A DNA stretch of 64,000 nt, taken from assembly GCA_946122785.1 (NCBI GenBank), contig CAMGYJ010000008.1:5853742-5917741 (forward strand), read 5' to 3'. Shown piece by piece: positions 40,495 through 51,005 of the stretch. This stretch comes from Linum tenue. Taxonomy: Eukaryota > Streptophyta > Magnoliopsida > Malpighiales > Linaceae. A model generated the notes under the pieces. The model was not told the origin of the DNA. It did not search any database and was given only the letters and a program-made list of their open reading frames with translations. How positions within the stretch are numbered: the first letter of the stretch is position 1; each line of letters starts with the position of its first letter. Made by a program: the position numbers and the translations under genes.

Positions 40495-40898
40495 ACCTGA
40501 TGTACCTAGCTAAGATTGCTGATGCTCAGCCACCACCACAGCCACAGAGGACGACGACACCGCCACCACCACCAAAATTCAGGTAAATGCTTTGAAGAAC
40601 CTAAATAAACCTTATTATACTGCTCATGTTCAAACAAATTGGTTATCAAATCCTCTCTCTTAGTGTCTGTGTTTATGTATACATTTCAGATGGCGTCGAT
40701 GCAACAGGAGCAGCAGCAACAACAACAACACTACATGCAGGCATAAGTCAAATTGAATGGCCCCAGCAGCAGCAACAGCAACCAATGTACCTTCAAGCTC
40801 TTCGACATCCTTTTCAGATGAACCCCCCAAAGCAGCAGCAGCAGCTGCTACAACGCTCTGATCCAATGAGCACCAGTATATGTCTGGACTTCCACTAA
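40495..40898 (+). pseudogene. Truncated GRF-interacting factor (GIF/SSXT)-like remnant
   Basis: The segment 40495-40582 has a splice acceptor, then codes LQQNLMYLAKIADAQPPPQP, then a splice donor. This is nearly the end of the SNH domain of GIF coactivators (AQLQQNLMYLAAIADAQP in the family). A second Gln-rich exon-like block starts at 40690 (MASMQQEQQQQQQHYMQA). It hits a stop and continues with further Gln/Met/Pro-rich coding-like sequence to 40898. The first part of the domain (the QIQKYLDENKKLI region) is absent upstream. Joining the two blocks at the splice sites puts them out of frame. I read it as a decayed fragment, not a working gene. Confidence 0.6.
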
Positions 40899-41262
40899 GC
40901 TTTTCTGAAATGTCGCATTCAAATGTACTTTGAACAACACCAGAACTTATCTCCGTCAATCCCCCTCCCTTTTTAGGCTAAGCCCCATGCTTGTTGATTT
41001 TGTGAAGCAACTTTGTGTTGGTCAAGTGGCTCTATTTCCAGATTCAAAGTTCTAGTACACCCAAGGGAACAGGCTTAGCTTATCCATGGACATCATAGGC
41101 AGAATTCATGGGAATTCAGTAATAAAAGGCCATCAATGAGGAAATGGTGCTAGGAAAATGCAACGTTATGCAAAGGAACCACCCAACGTATTCCAGTCAT
41201 TGTAGCTTTCTTCACTGCATATATCAAGTCCAGAGATACTATTGCAACATCATGTCCATGAT

Positions 41263-41928
41263 TAGGGCTGGAAGTTTGGTACCGGTATTTGGGATATACC
41301 GAATACCGTACCGAATTTGTCTATATTTGGTATTACCGAATACACGTATTATTTTGTGGGATTGGGATTGGGATTGAATTTTAATTGTTATTTGGTATTA
41401 GGGATTACGGGATTGGGATCGGTATATACCGAAATACCGATCAATACCGAAATATAAGCTAGTGTGTATTTAATCCTCTCAACTAGACTCTCATTCACTA
41501 CTACGCGACCATCAACCACCAAATTCGTCATTTAATTATACATAGATCATTACATCACTATTTCACACTAGTATTAGTCGTCTCTCAACCTCAAATTCGT
41601 CAAATTAAAGATTACCAATTACAAGAATTTGAGATGTTAGCTCTAGGCAACTCAAGACTATTTGCTTAGTCTCTTTGCCCTAAATTAAACAATAAAATCT
41701 AATTTATATATTTAATTATTAATTGTAAAGGTAATTAATTATGTATTCGATAATACCGATTGGGATACCGAGGTATCGATTGGGATACCGAAATTATTTA
41801 GGGATTGGGATTGGGATACCGAAATTATTTAGGGATTGGGATTGGGATTGATTTTAGGGTGTAATTCGGTATTCGGGATTTCGGTATTTGGTATTGGGAT
41901 ACCGATACCGTACCGATTTCCACCCCTA
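41263..41928. mobile_element. hAT-like non-autonomous element, 666 bp, inserted in duplication copy 1
   Basis: The left end TAGGGCTGGAAGTTTGGTAC and the complement of the right end TAGGGGTGGAAATCGGTACG are inverted repeats. A perfect 8-bp duplication TCCATGAT flanks it (41255-41262 and 41929-41936). The interior is rich in GGTATACCGA-type subterminal repeats and lacks transposase. The paralogous copy near 43528 shows an uninterrupted single TCCATGA site, which confirms the insertion boundaries. Confidence 0.93.
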
Positions 41929-42319
41929 TCCATGATGCAGCAAGATAGAATTTCCTTTTCGGTAAAGTAAACGCACCAAAAAGACAGCGCCGGAAAACAA
42001 TGAAAATAGATAACGCAATACAAATCGAAATATAGTTAACCATACTTGAAGACAGCTAAGAAACCAATTTCCCAAACGGCAGTTTTTCATCAACATCCAA
42101 TAAGTTAATCGTTCATATTTCCCCAGCAGGTAAGCATTTCCCAAAAGATATCCTCCACTCAACAAAACCTCCACTGGCCATTGATCTGCACGAGTACCCG
42201 CCACAAGGACTATCCAGTTCGACATTACTCCTAGAAGACCATAGAATTACTATAATCATTCAATAGATTCAAAATGTTTTACCTTACATAATTTCTCGTT
42301 CTCAGTCTCGATGCTTACT

Positions 42320-42721
42320 ATCTTATAGAAGTTGGCACATTTCCGGAGACCCTTCCCTGCTTTCCCTGCTGCTTCCCCACAGAACTGGAATTAGGCCTAG
42401 CATGAGTTGAAACCTTGATCTGATCACTGCCGCCCACATCAGCTCCCACATTCATATCCTGAGTATTATCCTTCGATTTGCTTAGTATCTTCATGTCTAA
42501 CGCCAATTAGGTGGTTGGAGTCCGTAGAAGGTAACTTTTTGGCCCAGTGAGACTGCGCCATTGGGGTTAGGGACATGGTATGCAAGAATGATGAGTAAGG
42601 AGTGGAGGATGCAGCTGCTGCAGCAGCTACTTTAGCAACTGCAGTTGTAGCGGCTATCATCTCTTGTGCCCCTTCTCTTAGTTGTATGTAGTCTCCCTCG
42701 ATCAAGAACAGCTGAAAACCC
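42320..42721 (-). pseudogene. Exon-like remnant of an unrecognised gene, copy 1
   Basis: After a TTTTCAG acceptor on the minus strand the frame reads LFLIEGDYIQLREGAQEMIA and then an Ala-rich stretch and SSFLHTMSLTPMAQSHWAKK. A second frame further on reads STHARPNSSSVGKQQGKQ before a stop. The same two segments occur in copy 2 with different indels, so neither copy keeps the whole frame. I do not recognise the family. It may descend from one real exon pair, duplicated and then decayed. Confidence 0.4.
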
Positions 42722-42821
42722 TCACAGCCCACAAGTATTAGGGTAAGACAATAGCGCATTAGAAAGAAAATAACTTCGGAGTGTAATTTGGAAGTCCCTC
42801 GATCAAGCTTGTTGATGATCC

Positions 42822-43332
42822 ACTTATGACTTAACTCATCTACTAAAGCCAAGCCAACGACACATCAATTTTAGGGGAAGGCGAGGCAAGATGGAAAGGC
42901 ACCCAGATGGGTGCAACAGAGAATTACCAACTTCTATGTTGTTCCCAGAGAAAGGAAATAAGCAGGCATTTAGACGAACTTACAAATTCATATGCTGCAT
43001 ACTCACTCAAAAATCGTCAGATTACCTTCTGGTTGGATTATTGATCAGCATTAAAGAGAGAAATGACTTAGCTAACTAATGCAGAACATTAGTTATAAGA
43101 CTTTGTATGCCCACAAAACTGTTCTACTTCTCCTGATAACACCTCTTCTCTTATCTATACAGAACTACTGATTTTAGCCAAACTCAACTGCAGCACAACC
43201 AACTACGTTTAACTGGAACACTGGTGTTAGCATAATTTTAGAACCAAGCCGAAAACTCCCTGATCTTTCAGGATTGTGCAAGAGTGAAAGGGCTAACCAG
43301 AAAAGAGAGGACTGTCAAATTCAACAACATGC
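42822..43332. repeat. Right arm of the inverted repeat
   Basis: Reverse complement of the TRM61 3' flank at 39922-40350, with an extra stretch of about 60 bp around 42.96-43.02 kb. It sits between the two direct duplication copies. Confidence 0.8.
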
Positions 43333-43369
43333 AGAAGTCTCAATGAAGTTGAAGCATCAACATTCTGAG

Positions 43370-44470
43370 GAAATTCAAGGGAATTCAGTGATAAAAGACT
43401 GTCAATGACCAAATGGTGCTTGAAAATGCAACATTATGCAAAGCAACCACCCAATGTATTCCAGTCATTGTAGCTTTTCTTCACTGCAGATATTAAGTGC
43501 AGAGATACTATTGCAACAGAATGTCCATGACGCAGCGAGACAGAATTTCCTTTTCGGTTTTGTAAACGCACCAAAAGACAGTGCAGAAAAACAACGAAAA
43601 TAGATAACGCAACACAAATCGGTATATAGTCACCATACTGAAGACAACAAATTAACAAATTTCCCGAAAGATCATGTTTTCCCTCAACATCCAATAAGTT
43701 AATCGTTCATATTCCAGCAGGTAAGCATTCCCAAAAGATTTCCTTCACTCAACAAAACCACAACCGGCCACTGATCTGACGGAGTATCTTCTACAAGGAC
43801 GCATACAGTTCGACATTACCTCCTAGAAGACCAAAGAATTACTATCATCATTCAATAGATTCAAACTGTTTTCCCTTGCATAATTCTGTTTTCTCTGTCT
43901 CGATGCTTACAGTGGCAAAAGAAACACAAAATCAATAACTCATCAACTGACAGATAATGTCTATGCCCTTTATCATAAAGAAATAAACCATCTCGGCAAC
44001 AAGACTTTTGGAAGGGATTCTAGACTGTACCTTCCCTGCTGCTTCCCCACAAAACTGTAATTAGGTCTAGCATGAGTTGCAACCTTGCTCTGACCACTGC
44101 CGCCCACACTGGATCTATCCAAATAAGCTCCCACATTCATATCCCGTGTCCTTCGATTTGCTTAGTATCTTCACGTTTACATGCAACCAGGGCCACCAAA
44201 ATGAGCACCATTTAGGTGGCTGGAGTCTGTAGAAGGAAACTTTTTGGCCCATTGAGACTGCACCATTGGGTTAGGAAGATTGTAGGCAAGAAAGACGAGT
44301 AAAGAGTGGAGGATGCAGCTGTAGCAGCTATCATCTCTTGTGCCCCTTCTATTAGCTGAATGTAGTCGCCCTCAATCAAGAAAAGCTGAAACCCCGCACA
44401 ACCCACAGGTCATGAGGTAAGACGCATTATTAAGAAAATCACTTTGGAGTGTAATTCCAGAACCATACCC
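43370..44470. repeat. Direct segmental duplication, copy 2
   Basis: Counterpart of 41100-42800 without the hAT-like insertion. It keeps the pre-insertion sequence near 43528. A small insertion relative to copy 1 lies at about 43.91-44.02 kb. Confidence 0.85.
44040..44385 (-). pseudogene. Exon-like remnant of an unrecognised gene, copy 2
   Basis: Paralogue of 42320-42721. It begins LFLIEGDYIQLIEGAQEMIA after a TTTCAG-type acceptor, then shifts frame after SSFLPTIFLT. A downstream segment reads DMNVGAYLDRSSVGGSGQSK in another frame. Compared with copy 1 the Ala-rich stretch is shorter and the frame breaks are at other positions. Confidence 0.4.
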
Positions 44471-44920
44471 CTGGATGACCAGCCACATAGTCATTTCATT
44501 ACAAATATAGTACTTGTTTGGTCTTAATAACAGCAAGAACCTGTAGGTCGGCATTCCCATTAAAGATGATGGAGATATCGGCAACATGGTTGGTCTGGCA
44601 GCAAACACAAAACAAAATTTTACTTCCCACTGAAACTTCCAATGTAGTTCAGCACAAGGGAGAGATAGTCACAAGTAGGACAACATATTAATTGCTCAAC
44701 AAAATAAAAGACAACATGTTTATTAATCCATGTTCTCCAGCTTACACAAACACATACAGCAAGCAAAGTAAGATTCCATCAAACAGGTACCAACACTCAC
44801 TCTCAGTCTCATTCATTTCTTTAGCATAAAGCTCTACCAACCTTGCATTGTCCACAAAGCCATTCACTGCAGACCAACTTTTAGGACTTCAGTTATAATT
44901 TCACTTCATAATATAGAGCA
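44471..44920. other. Accessory intergenic sequence
   Basis: AT-rich and without a recognisable gene or a defined repeat. It leads into the repeated block that follows. Confidence 0.3.
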
Positions 44921-45768
44921 GAAGGGCAACTGAAGGAACAATGGGACACAACTTGCAGACCAACTTTTCTCAAACTTGACTACCAATCCTCGTATTTACT
45001 TTGTTTCCTCTATTAGTCATTCCTTCTTCTAGGACTCCATTTATAGTTTCACTTAATAATATATAGAGCAGAAGGGCAACTGAACACAATTTCAATTGTA
45101 GGGACAACGGGACACAACTTCTGTACCAACTTCTTTTCTCGAAAACATGGCCACCAGTCCAATGTATTAACTTTGTTTCCTCTATTAGTCATTCCACAGC
45201 TCCCTTCTAGGACTCCATTTATAGTTCCACTTAATAATATAGAGCAGAAGGGCAGCTGATTGTACACAATTTCAATTGTAGGGACAATGGGACACAACTT
45301 CCAGACCAACTTCTTTACCCGAAAACACGGCCGGTTTCCTCTATTAGTCATTTCACAATTCACAGTTCCCTTCTAGGACTCCATTTAAACTTTTCACTTA
45401 ACAAAGATAGAGCAGAAGGGCAACTGAGGTAACTAAATGGTCACTTCCACTAAAACCAGCATGGCAACACATATTAGTCATTCCACAGCTCCCTTCTAGG
45501 ACTCCATTTATAGTTCCACTTAATAATATAGAGCAGAAGGGCAACTGATTGTACACAATTTCAATTGTAGGGACAACGGGACACAACTTCCAGACCAACT
45601 TCTTTACCCGAAAACACGGTCGGTTTGCTCTATTAGTCATTTCACAATTCACAGTTCCCTTCTAGGACTCCATTTAAACTTTTCACTTAACAAAGATAGA
45701 GCAGAAGGGCAACTGAGGTAACTAAATGGTCACTTCCACTAAAACCAGCATGGCAACACATATTACCA
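44921..45768. repeat. Nested tandem repeats, including a 289-bp duplication
   Basis: Positions 45191-45479 and 45480-45768 are nearly identical (period 289; only a few substitutions such as GGCAGCTG/GGCAACTG and CGGCCGG/CGGTCGG). Within and before them a shorter module recurs, carrying AGAGCAGAAGGGCAACTGA and GGGACACAACTTCCAGACCA. Copies start near 44929, 45067, 45243 and 45532. A variant module (GAGGTAACTAAATGGTCACT) occurs twice. Short frames here are products of the repeats. Confidence 0.9.
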
Positions 45769-47056
45769 TTTGTGGATCACCAGAATACAATGGCAACAGA
45801 TGTCCAATGATTGAATGTAAACATTGCATAGGTCAAATTTACTTTATCTATTGCAATTTGCAGAACTTGAAAGAAGCAATTTAGTGATAAAACTTAGCTG
45901 AATAGAGGGAGAACGCAGACAAAGATTTATGAGGAGGAGCAAGGCTCTACAAGATTGTTTTTTTTTTATATCAAATCTGTGTACAAGAATGTTACTGAGG
46001 GGGGCATGCGGATGAGTAGCATACTTAGTCAAGATTTGTTGTTCCCATCCCAGGCGACCTACATTAATACTACGCATGATTTATATATTCCCAATCACAA
46101 CGCATGGTGCTGATATTAATGCTCTATAAGCATGATGCATATAATCCAAGAAAGTCATTGTATTAACATTTCGTAGGTGTAGAAATACTGCACAACAAGA
46201 TGACAACGAAAATAATTGAAAACCCATAATCAAGCACTAAAAGCCAACATCAATACCAGGTATTAGTCTACTTTAGCAAAAGATATTCACTTGTAGTAAC
46301 AGCAAGTGTATCTCAGACAAAACACTTCTCCATCTAGCGATGAAACGTCCATATATAGACCACTCATCTCATGTAGTAGTCTAGTCTGAGAACACTAGGC
46401 CGCATTCCAGCCTTCTTAACGCAACAGAGTGCACAGTCATGGCCGCACCAAAACCCTAACTGGCGTGATCAAACGGGAAACCTAATTGTCAAAGAAACCG
46501 ACCAACAACGAGTATATGGATCACCACCAATTTCCCACATTACCAGCAACTTTTGCAGATTCCCTAGATGGATCACCCAAAAAGATGGAGCCAGAACTCG
46601 TGTACCCTAAAACCGTCGAAATTAGGGCTTCCAAAGAAACTAAAAATCGCAGATTCTGAGTTCGTTTACCCACGCAACTAGTTTCAACAAAATCAAGGAA
46701 ACTTTACCTCTAGCGACAGAACTGGTTCTCCAGATAATCTGGAGAGCATATGCGCAGAATAGCAGAGACGAGGAGGCAACAGGAAGAAGGAGAAGAATTT
46801 GACCAATCCCTCACCGATAAACCCCAGGAGAACTTTTCTGACATGGATATCCGCCGCAAACACCAACACCGATCGAAAGGGAGAGGCACCACTACTCTCT
46901 ACCTGCCACTAAAACCGATCGCAATGAAAGAAACCTGCTGCCACCACCGCCGCGCCGCCACATTGTGGCAAGATTTCAATTCGGGAAGCACCTCTCTGGA
47001 TCTCTGCAAGCAGTAGCTAGTAGGGATGAGGTTCCAAAATGAAGAGTCTGGCAACG
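45769..47056. other. Possible minus-strand transcription unit of unknown nature
   Basis: From about 47.03 kb down to 46708 on the minus strand the sequence is GC-richer and leader-like. It ends at a plausible splice donor (GAG|GTAAAG). I cannot find a coding continuation. The remainder to 45769 is AT-rich with no gene. It could be the promoter and leader of the decayed gene whose exon-like remnants lie at 42-44 kb. Confidence 0.3.
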
Positions 47057-47064
47057 TATATATA
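47057..47064 (-). promoter_or_regulatory. TATA box candidate
   Basis: TATATATA on the minus strand lies about 30 bases before the GC-richer leader-like region. It is suggestive only. Confidence 0.3.
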
Positions 47065-47633
47065 GAAATTGTAAATTAGAACGTTGGGGAGTCGGTTATT
47101 ACCCAAAAACGTGTAGCGGAAGTACTAAATGCGTAACTTCTACGTCCCAAATTGGACACGTCGCAACAAACTTGTGTTGACCAAGTCAACCCGCGTATGC
47201 CCCACGTATTTGGGTAATTAAGCACTTGGGCCTTTTGGGTTATCAAAATTGGGCTTTCAATTTCCTTAAACTATAACCAATTTCCACCCACGAACTTCAG
47301 CCCAATGCTCTCTTCTTTTTTTTTTATATTATATTGTATATAATATATTTTTTATTTTATTTTAATAAATAAATATTAAAAGGCTTTTAAAATAGACCTA
47401 TGCCACGTAATACTTGCTGGAATCCCACGCAGCCACGTCAGCGCCACATCCCCACTCCAAGTCTCCACCCACTTCGTTTTCTGTTTACTAGGCCATTTTT
47501 TTGTGAAGATGGGCCTTTTTTTCATGCCAAACCTGGGCCATTTTTACCTAGTAGATAAATATGGGTCATTTTTATCAGTTTTTAACTTTCCTTTTAGGAC
47601 AGTTGCTTTGTACGGGTCTCTTTAACTAAGTGC
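47065..47633. other. Intergenic
   Basis: AT-rich spacer with poly-T tracts and TATATT runs. No gene is seen. Confidence 0.35.
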
Positions 47634-47880
47634 TTGACTTGATTGAAATTTGTAAACCACTATAAGTTATGGTTATCCGAACTGGCCGGTGGAACCGTAA
47701 AGAGCATTCATATTGGGATTGCATTTTCAATTATAAGATTAAATGGCTTGACTTGTTAAGTAATGTGAATTAGTGATTGACTTATTGAAATTTGTAAACC
47801 ACTATCAGTTATGGTTATAAGGACTAGCCGGTTTAACAGTTAATAGCATTCACATTGATATTGCATTTTCAATTGTAAGA
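47634..47880. repeat. Two diverged direct repeats of about 105 bp
   Basis: Positions 47634-47739 and 47777-47880 share TTGAAATTTGTAAACCACTA, AGTTATGGTTAT, the CTGGCCGG/CTAGCCGG pair and ATTGCATTTTCAATT, in the same order. Confidence 0.75.
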
Positions 47881-48361
47881 TGACATGACATGGGTGTTTG
47901 CAATTGCAAAACCAATTGCATTGATGTGGCTACCAATTGCATATTCTCAAGCTTGCAAAAAATGCAATTGCATGTGCAAGTCAAAAAGGCCTAAAAAATA
48001 GGGAACAAATTTACATTAATTCTTCTCTCTTTTACGTTATTTTCTATAATTTAAACATAATATTTAATTGGGTAAATAAAATATATTAGCCAAAATTATT
48101 AAGCAACAAGGAATAATAGCCATAACTATTGTTTTGAGTAAAATTATGACTAACGGTCAACGCGTTTGACCGTCCAAGTTAACGGTCAAAAGTCGGATCT
48201 GGCCAAATTGTTTATTTTGGTGTATAGTTCGGGCCAGGATGTTATAGATCGAAAAGATTGGCCAGAATGTTTATTTTGATCAAAGTTCAGGCCATACGAA
48301 AATATTAACCCTAATTTAAAACATAAAAAAATAAAAATAAACCTAAAAATTGAAGGGTCGT

Positions 48362-48510
48362 GAGCCTCTCTATATGCTTCCGCCTCTCCGCAATCCTCCT
48401 CCTCCACGACCCGACCATCCACCCCCACCCGGTCATGAGCCTCTCTGCCTGATTTCGCCTCTCCGCAATCCTCCTCCTCCTCCTCCACGACCCCGCCATC
48501 CACCCCCACC
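48362..48510. repeat. Short tandem duplication inside the Pack-MULE
   Basis: A unit of about 72 bp containing GAGCCTCTCT, TTTCGCCTCTCCGCAATCCT and CCATCCACCCCCACCC occurs twice, with a small CTC expansion in the second copy. It also makes a repetitive acidic minus-strand frame that I do not regard as a gene. Confidence 0.8.
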
Positions 48511-48601
48511 CTAGTCACCCCTTCCACGCTTCGCTCCGCCCGCTCACCGCCGTCTTCTTCCGGTGGTTTACTCCTTGAAGGAGGAGGAGAAGAAGAGGAG
48601 A

Positions 48602-49104
48602 CAATGAAGCCGGTTACTACGCTCCTCCACCATCGCCTTCTTATGGCCCTAAAGGTTCGATTTTCCCCTTCTCCTTCCTTTCACTCCTTTGAATTCCAAA
48701 CTGGAATTGGCAAATTTTGTCGTGAAAAACCAAAATATCCCCTCACTACGTTTGACTTGGCTCAAAATTAATCAGATTGCTCCTTCATTATGAAAATTTT
48801 CATACCAGATTCTAGAAAATTGATGGAGTGGTTTTTTATTAATGGTGTACGACGGCCAATAGCAACAGAACTGGCAGCAGATAGCTTCGTCGCCGCCGGA
48901 TCGAGTGGTTGCATCTATGACAAAATCGCCACCTAGGCCACTAGTGCTTGCGAGACAGCCACTACCACCTCAGCATCTGACTTACCTAAGCAGCAACAGG
49001 GTATCTAACTTGCTTGGACAAGGTGGGTTCGGAGTGCTTCCCAATGGCAAGGAAGTAGCTATCAAGCAGATAGGGGAAGAGGGCGGAGGAAGACGAGGGT
49101 TTTT
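48602..49104 (+). pseudogene. Captured fragment of a PERK-type proline-rich receptor-like kinase gene
   Basis: An exon-like block (48602-48658) codes NEAGYYAPPPSPSYGP and ends at a GT donor. About 200 bp later, after an AG acceptor, a second block reads NWQQIASSPPDRVVASM, PPRPLVLARQPLPPQ and LTYLSSNRVSNLLGQGGFG, then VLPNGKEVAIKQIGEE. These are the juxtamembrane region, the glycine-rich loop and the VAIK lysine strand of PERK kinases. Five residues between GGFG and the VLPNGKE strand are missing. Nothing of the kinase beyond the N lobe is present. The intron retained between the blocks indicates capture of genomic DNA, not of a cDNA. The frame stays open to 49150. Confidence 0.75.
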
Positions 49105-49334
49105 TATTTTCTTAAAAAATTTATTTAGGTTTTTCATTTTCTTAAAATAAAAGATGTGGTAGGGTGACTGCCACGTGGGAGCAGCTCAGCATTGTAAAGT
49201 TTAGTCAGCATTATTAATGGAATTGTTAACAGAAAGTTAACGTTTGGCTAATGATTTGTATTTCGATAGTTGTGGCTATTATTTCTCGTTGCTTAATAGT
49301 TCTAGCTACTATATTGTATTTACACTATTTAATT

Positions 49335-51005
49335 ACATAAGCAAAAAAAATTGAGTTGACAATAAAGAGTACAAATGCAGCCGATCATCCATACAACTCG
49401 GTCAGTCTGTTCAACCAGTCAACCACCACCTCCTTTTTTCTTGGAAGGATTTGCGAATCGTTTATGTTTTCTTGAATTCGTTACCGTTGAATTTATATTT
49501 ATTGTTAGATGATGACTCTATATTTCTTTTCAGCTAGTCAATCTATTTGTTTTTCATGTCAGTGAATCCATCAATTGGTCACATGATTGAAATAATCTAC
49601 CCTAATGATATTGGCTTGCTCCAATTCCATGAACACTATCCTAAATTCCTAATTGGCCAAAGCAAACTACCAAAACTAACTGTGATCTTCAATCTTTCTC
49701 TTAAGGATAGAGGATGGTCCATCCATTCCTGGCTGTTAATGCTGGCTGGCTGGGCCTAGAGGAACACATGCCACACATATCTCCAGCAACCAATTTCTTT
49801 TTTTGGTTCAACTTTAAACACCCCAACCATCACACATGTATGCATGGACATGGCAAATAATTTTATTATTCTTCGCATACTACTCACATTTCATCTTTGA
49901 AAATTTAATATTCGTGGTTCGATAACATGTTACTTTGGGTCACGATTGTGTTAAAAACATTTCTAGTTGATAAGGCAAATAGTTGTTGTTACATATTGTC
50001 ATGATATGTAGCAACTAACTTTTGGATGGTGTTAGCAACCATATGGATGTAGATCACCCCAACCACCATATGTATGCGTTCCACAAAGAAATACACAATA
50101 TTATTTATTACATTATTCATGTTTTGTCTTAAATAGATCTCATATTTATCATTTGAAACCTGTTATATTTTGTTATGCCTCTTTGGATGGCATTTCCATT
50201 CCACATAGCCAAACGGTTGTTGTTAGATAATGCCATGAGTTTGTAATGATTAGCACTTAGATGGTGTTTGTTTAGCAATCATATCAAGGTAGAACACCCA
50301 AACTGCCACTTGTATTCATGAAATTTTTTTTGTTTATTATTTGATCGTTTGAAACTTAATATTTCTTATTTAGACTCTGGAATTTTCATTTGTAAGGGCC
50401 AAACGATTATTTTTACATACTTTCGTGTGTTTCTAGCGAGTTACTATGAGATGCTTGCTAGTTATTGGAGATTTTGGTCCATGGAATATAAGTCTCATCT
50501 TAGACCATTGTACCTTCCATTTCCCACTTTTCCTAGCAAAGAGGCATTGGTCCTATTATTGACCTCAAAGTGGCAACAACCAAATCCCATTATTTCACAC
50601 TTTCCATTCATCCCCCATCCCCCCTCCAAATTTGCACACCATTTATGGCAATTGGCAAATGTTGTAGGTAAAGACAACAATGACTAATCTTCTAGTACAG
50701 AATGGTCATACTCAAAAAATTAAGAAGAATTTATCTAAGACTTAAATAATTTCTTTGTAAAAATGAACTGGAGGCCAATGGACACGTGACACCTCAGCAC
50801 TCCCAGTTTCAACTTCAGAAAGGACAGCAAGAACCACCGAGCCACCAGTTTAGGCACAGAGACTGAGCTGCAAATACTACTAAAATAGTCAATAGGAACC
50901 CTTTCAAAAAGATCTTTTTCTGTGCTCAAATCACAATGCTGCAATGCCCAAATCTCTCGTCGCCTTAACTTATAGGAACCCCATTGTTTCTCCACCACCA
51001 GAATT
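49335..51005. other. Intergenic, with three diverged tandem repeats
   Basis: AT-rich. Units beginning near 49820, 50058 and 50296 share the order CCAACC-CACATGTATGC, a TTATTATT block, TTTGAAA-CTTAATATT, a TTTGG block, GGCCAAACG and TTGTTGTTA. The period is about 237 bp. No gene is seen. The last 200 bases probably include the 5' UTR of the translocator gene. Confidence 0.5.

Larger units (their letters stand above)
41100..42800. repeat. Direct segmental duplication, copy 1
   Basis: Apart from the transposon at 41263-41928, this stretch aligns in direct orientation with 43370-44470. Shared blocks include ATTCCAGTCATTGTAGCTTT, GAATTTCCTTTTCGGT, CCAATAAGTTAATCGTTCAT and TTCGATTTGCTTAGTATCTT. 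Copies have diverged by substitutions and small indels. Confidence 0.85.
48070..49325 (+). mobile_element. Pack-MULE (non-autonomous Mutator-like element), 1,256 bp, carrying receptor-kinase gene fragments
   Basis: The left end GGGTAAATAAAATATATTAG pairs in inverted orientation with the right end, whose complement starts GTGTAAATACAATATAGTAG. The terminal inverted repeats extend about 100 bp, through ATTAAGCAAC and AATAATAGCCA, with about 75-80 percent identity by eye. A perfect 9-bp target duplication TATTTAATT flanks it (48061-48069 and 49326-49334). Long TIRs, the G(T/G)GTAAATA ends and a 9-bp duplication are the hallmarks of Mutator-like elements. Instead of transposase, the interior holds GC-richer host-gene sequence resembling a proline-rich receptor kinase. 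Confidence 0.9.

Noticed and set aside
45049..45652. Two similar minus-strand frames that look like a duplicated gene
   Set aside because: Both lie wholly in the tandem repeat block and mirror its DNA periodicity, with no known domain.
48186..48527. Acidic repetitive minus-strand frame in the Pack-MULE
   Set aside because: Its repeats come from a 72-bp DNA duplication and it opposes the captured receptor-kinase fragment.
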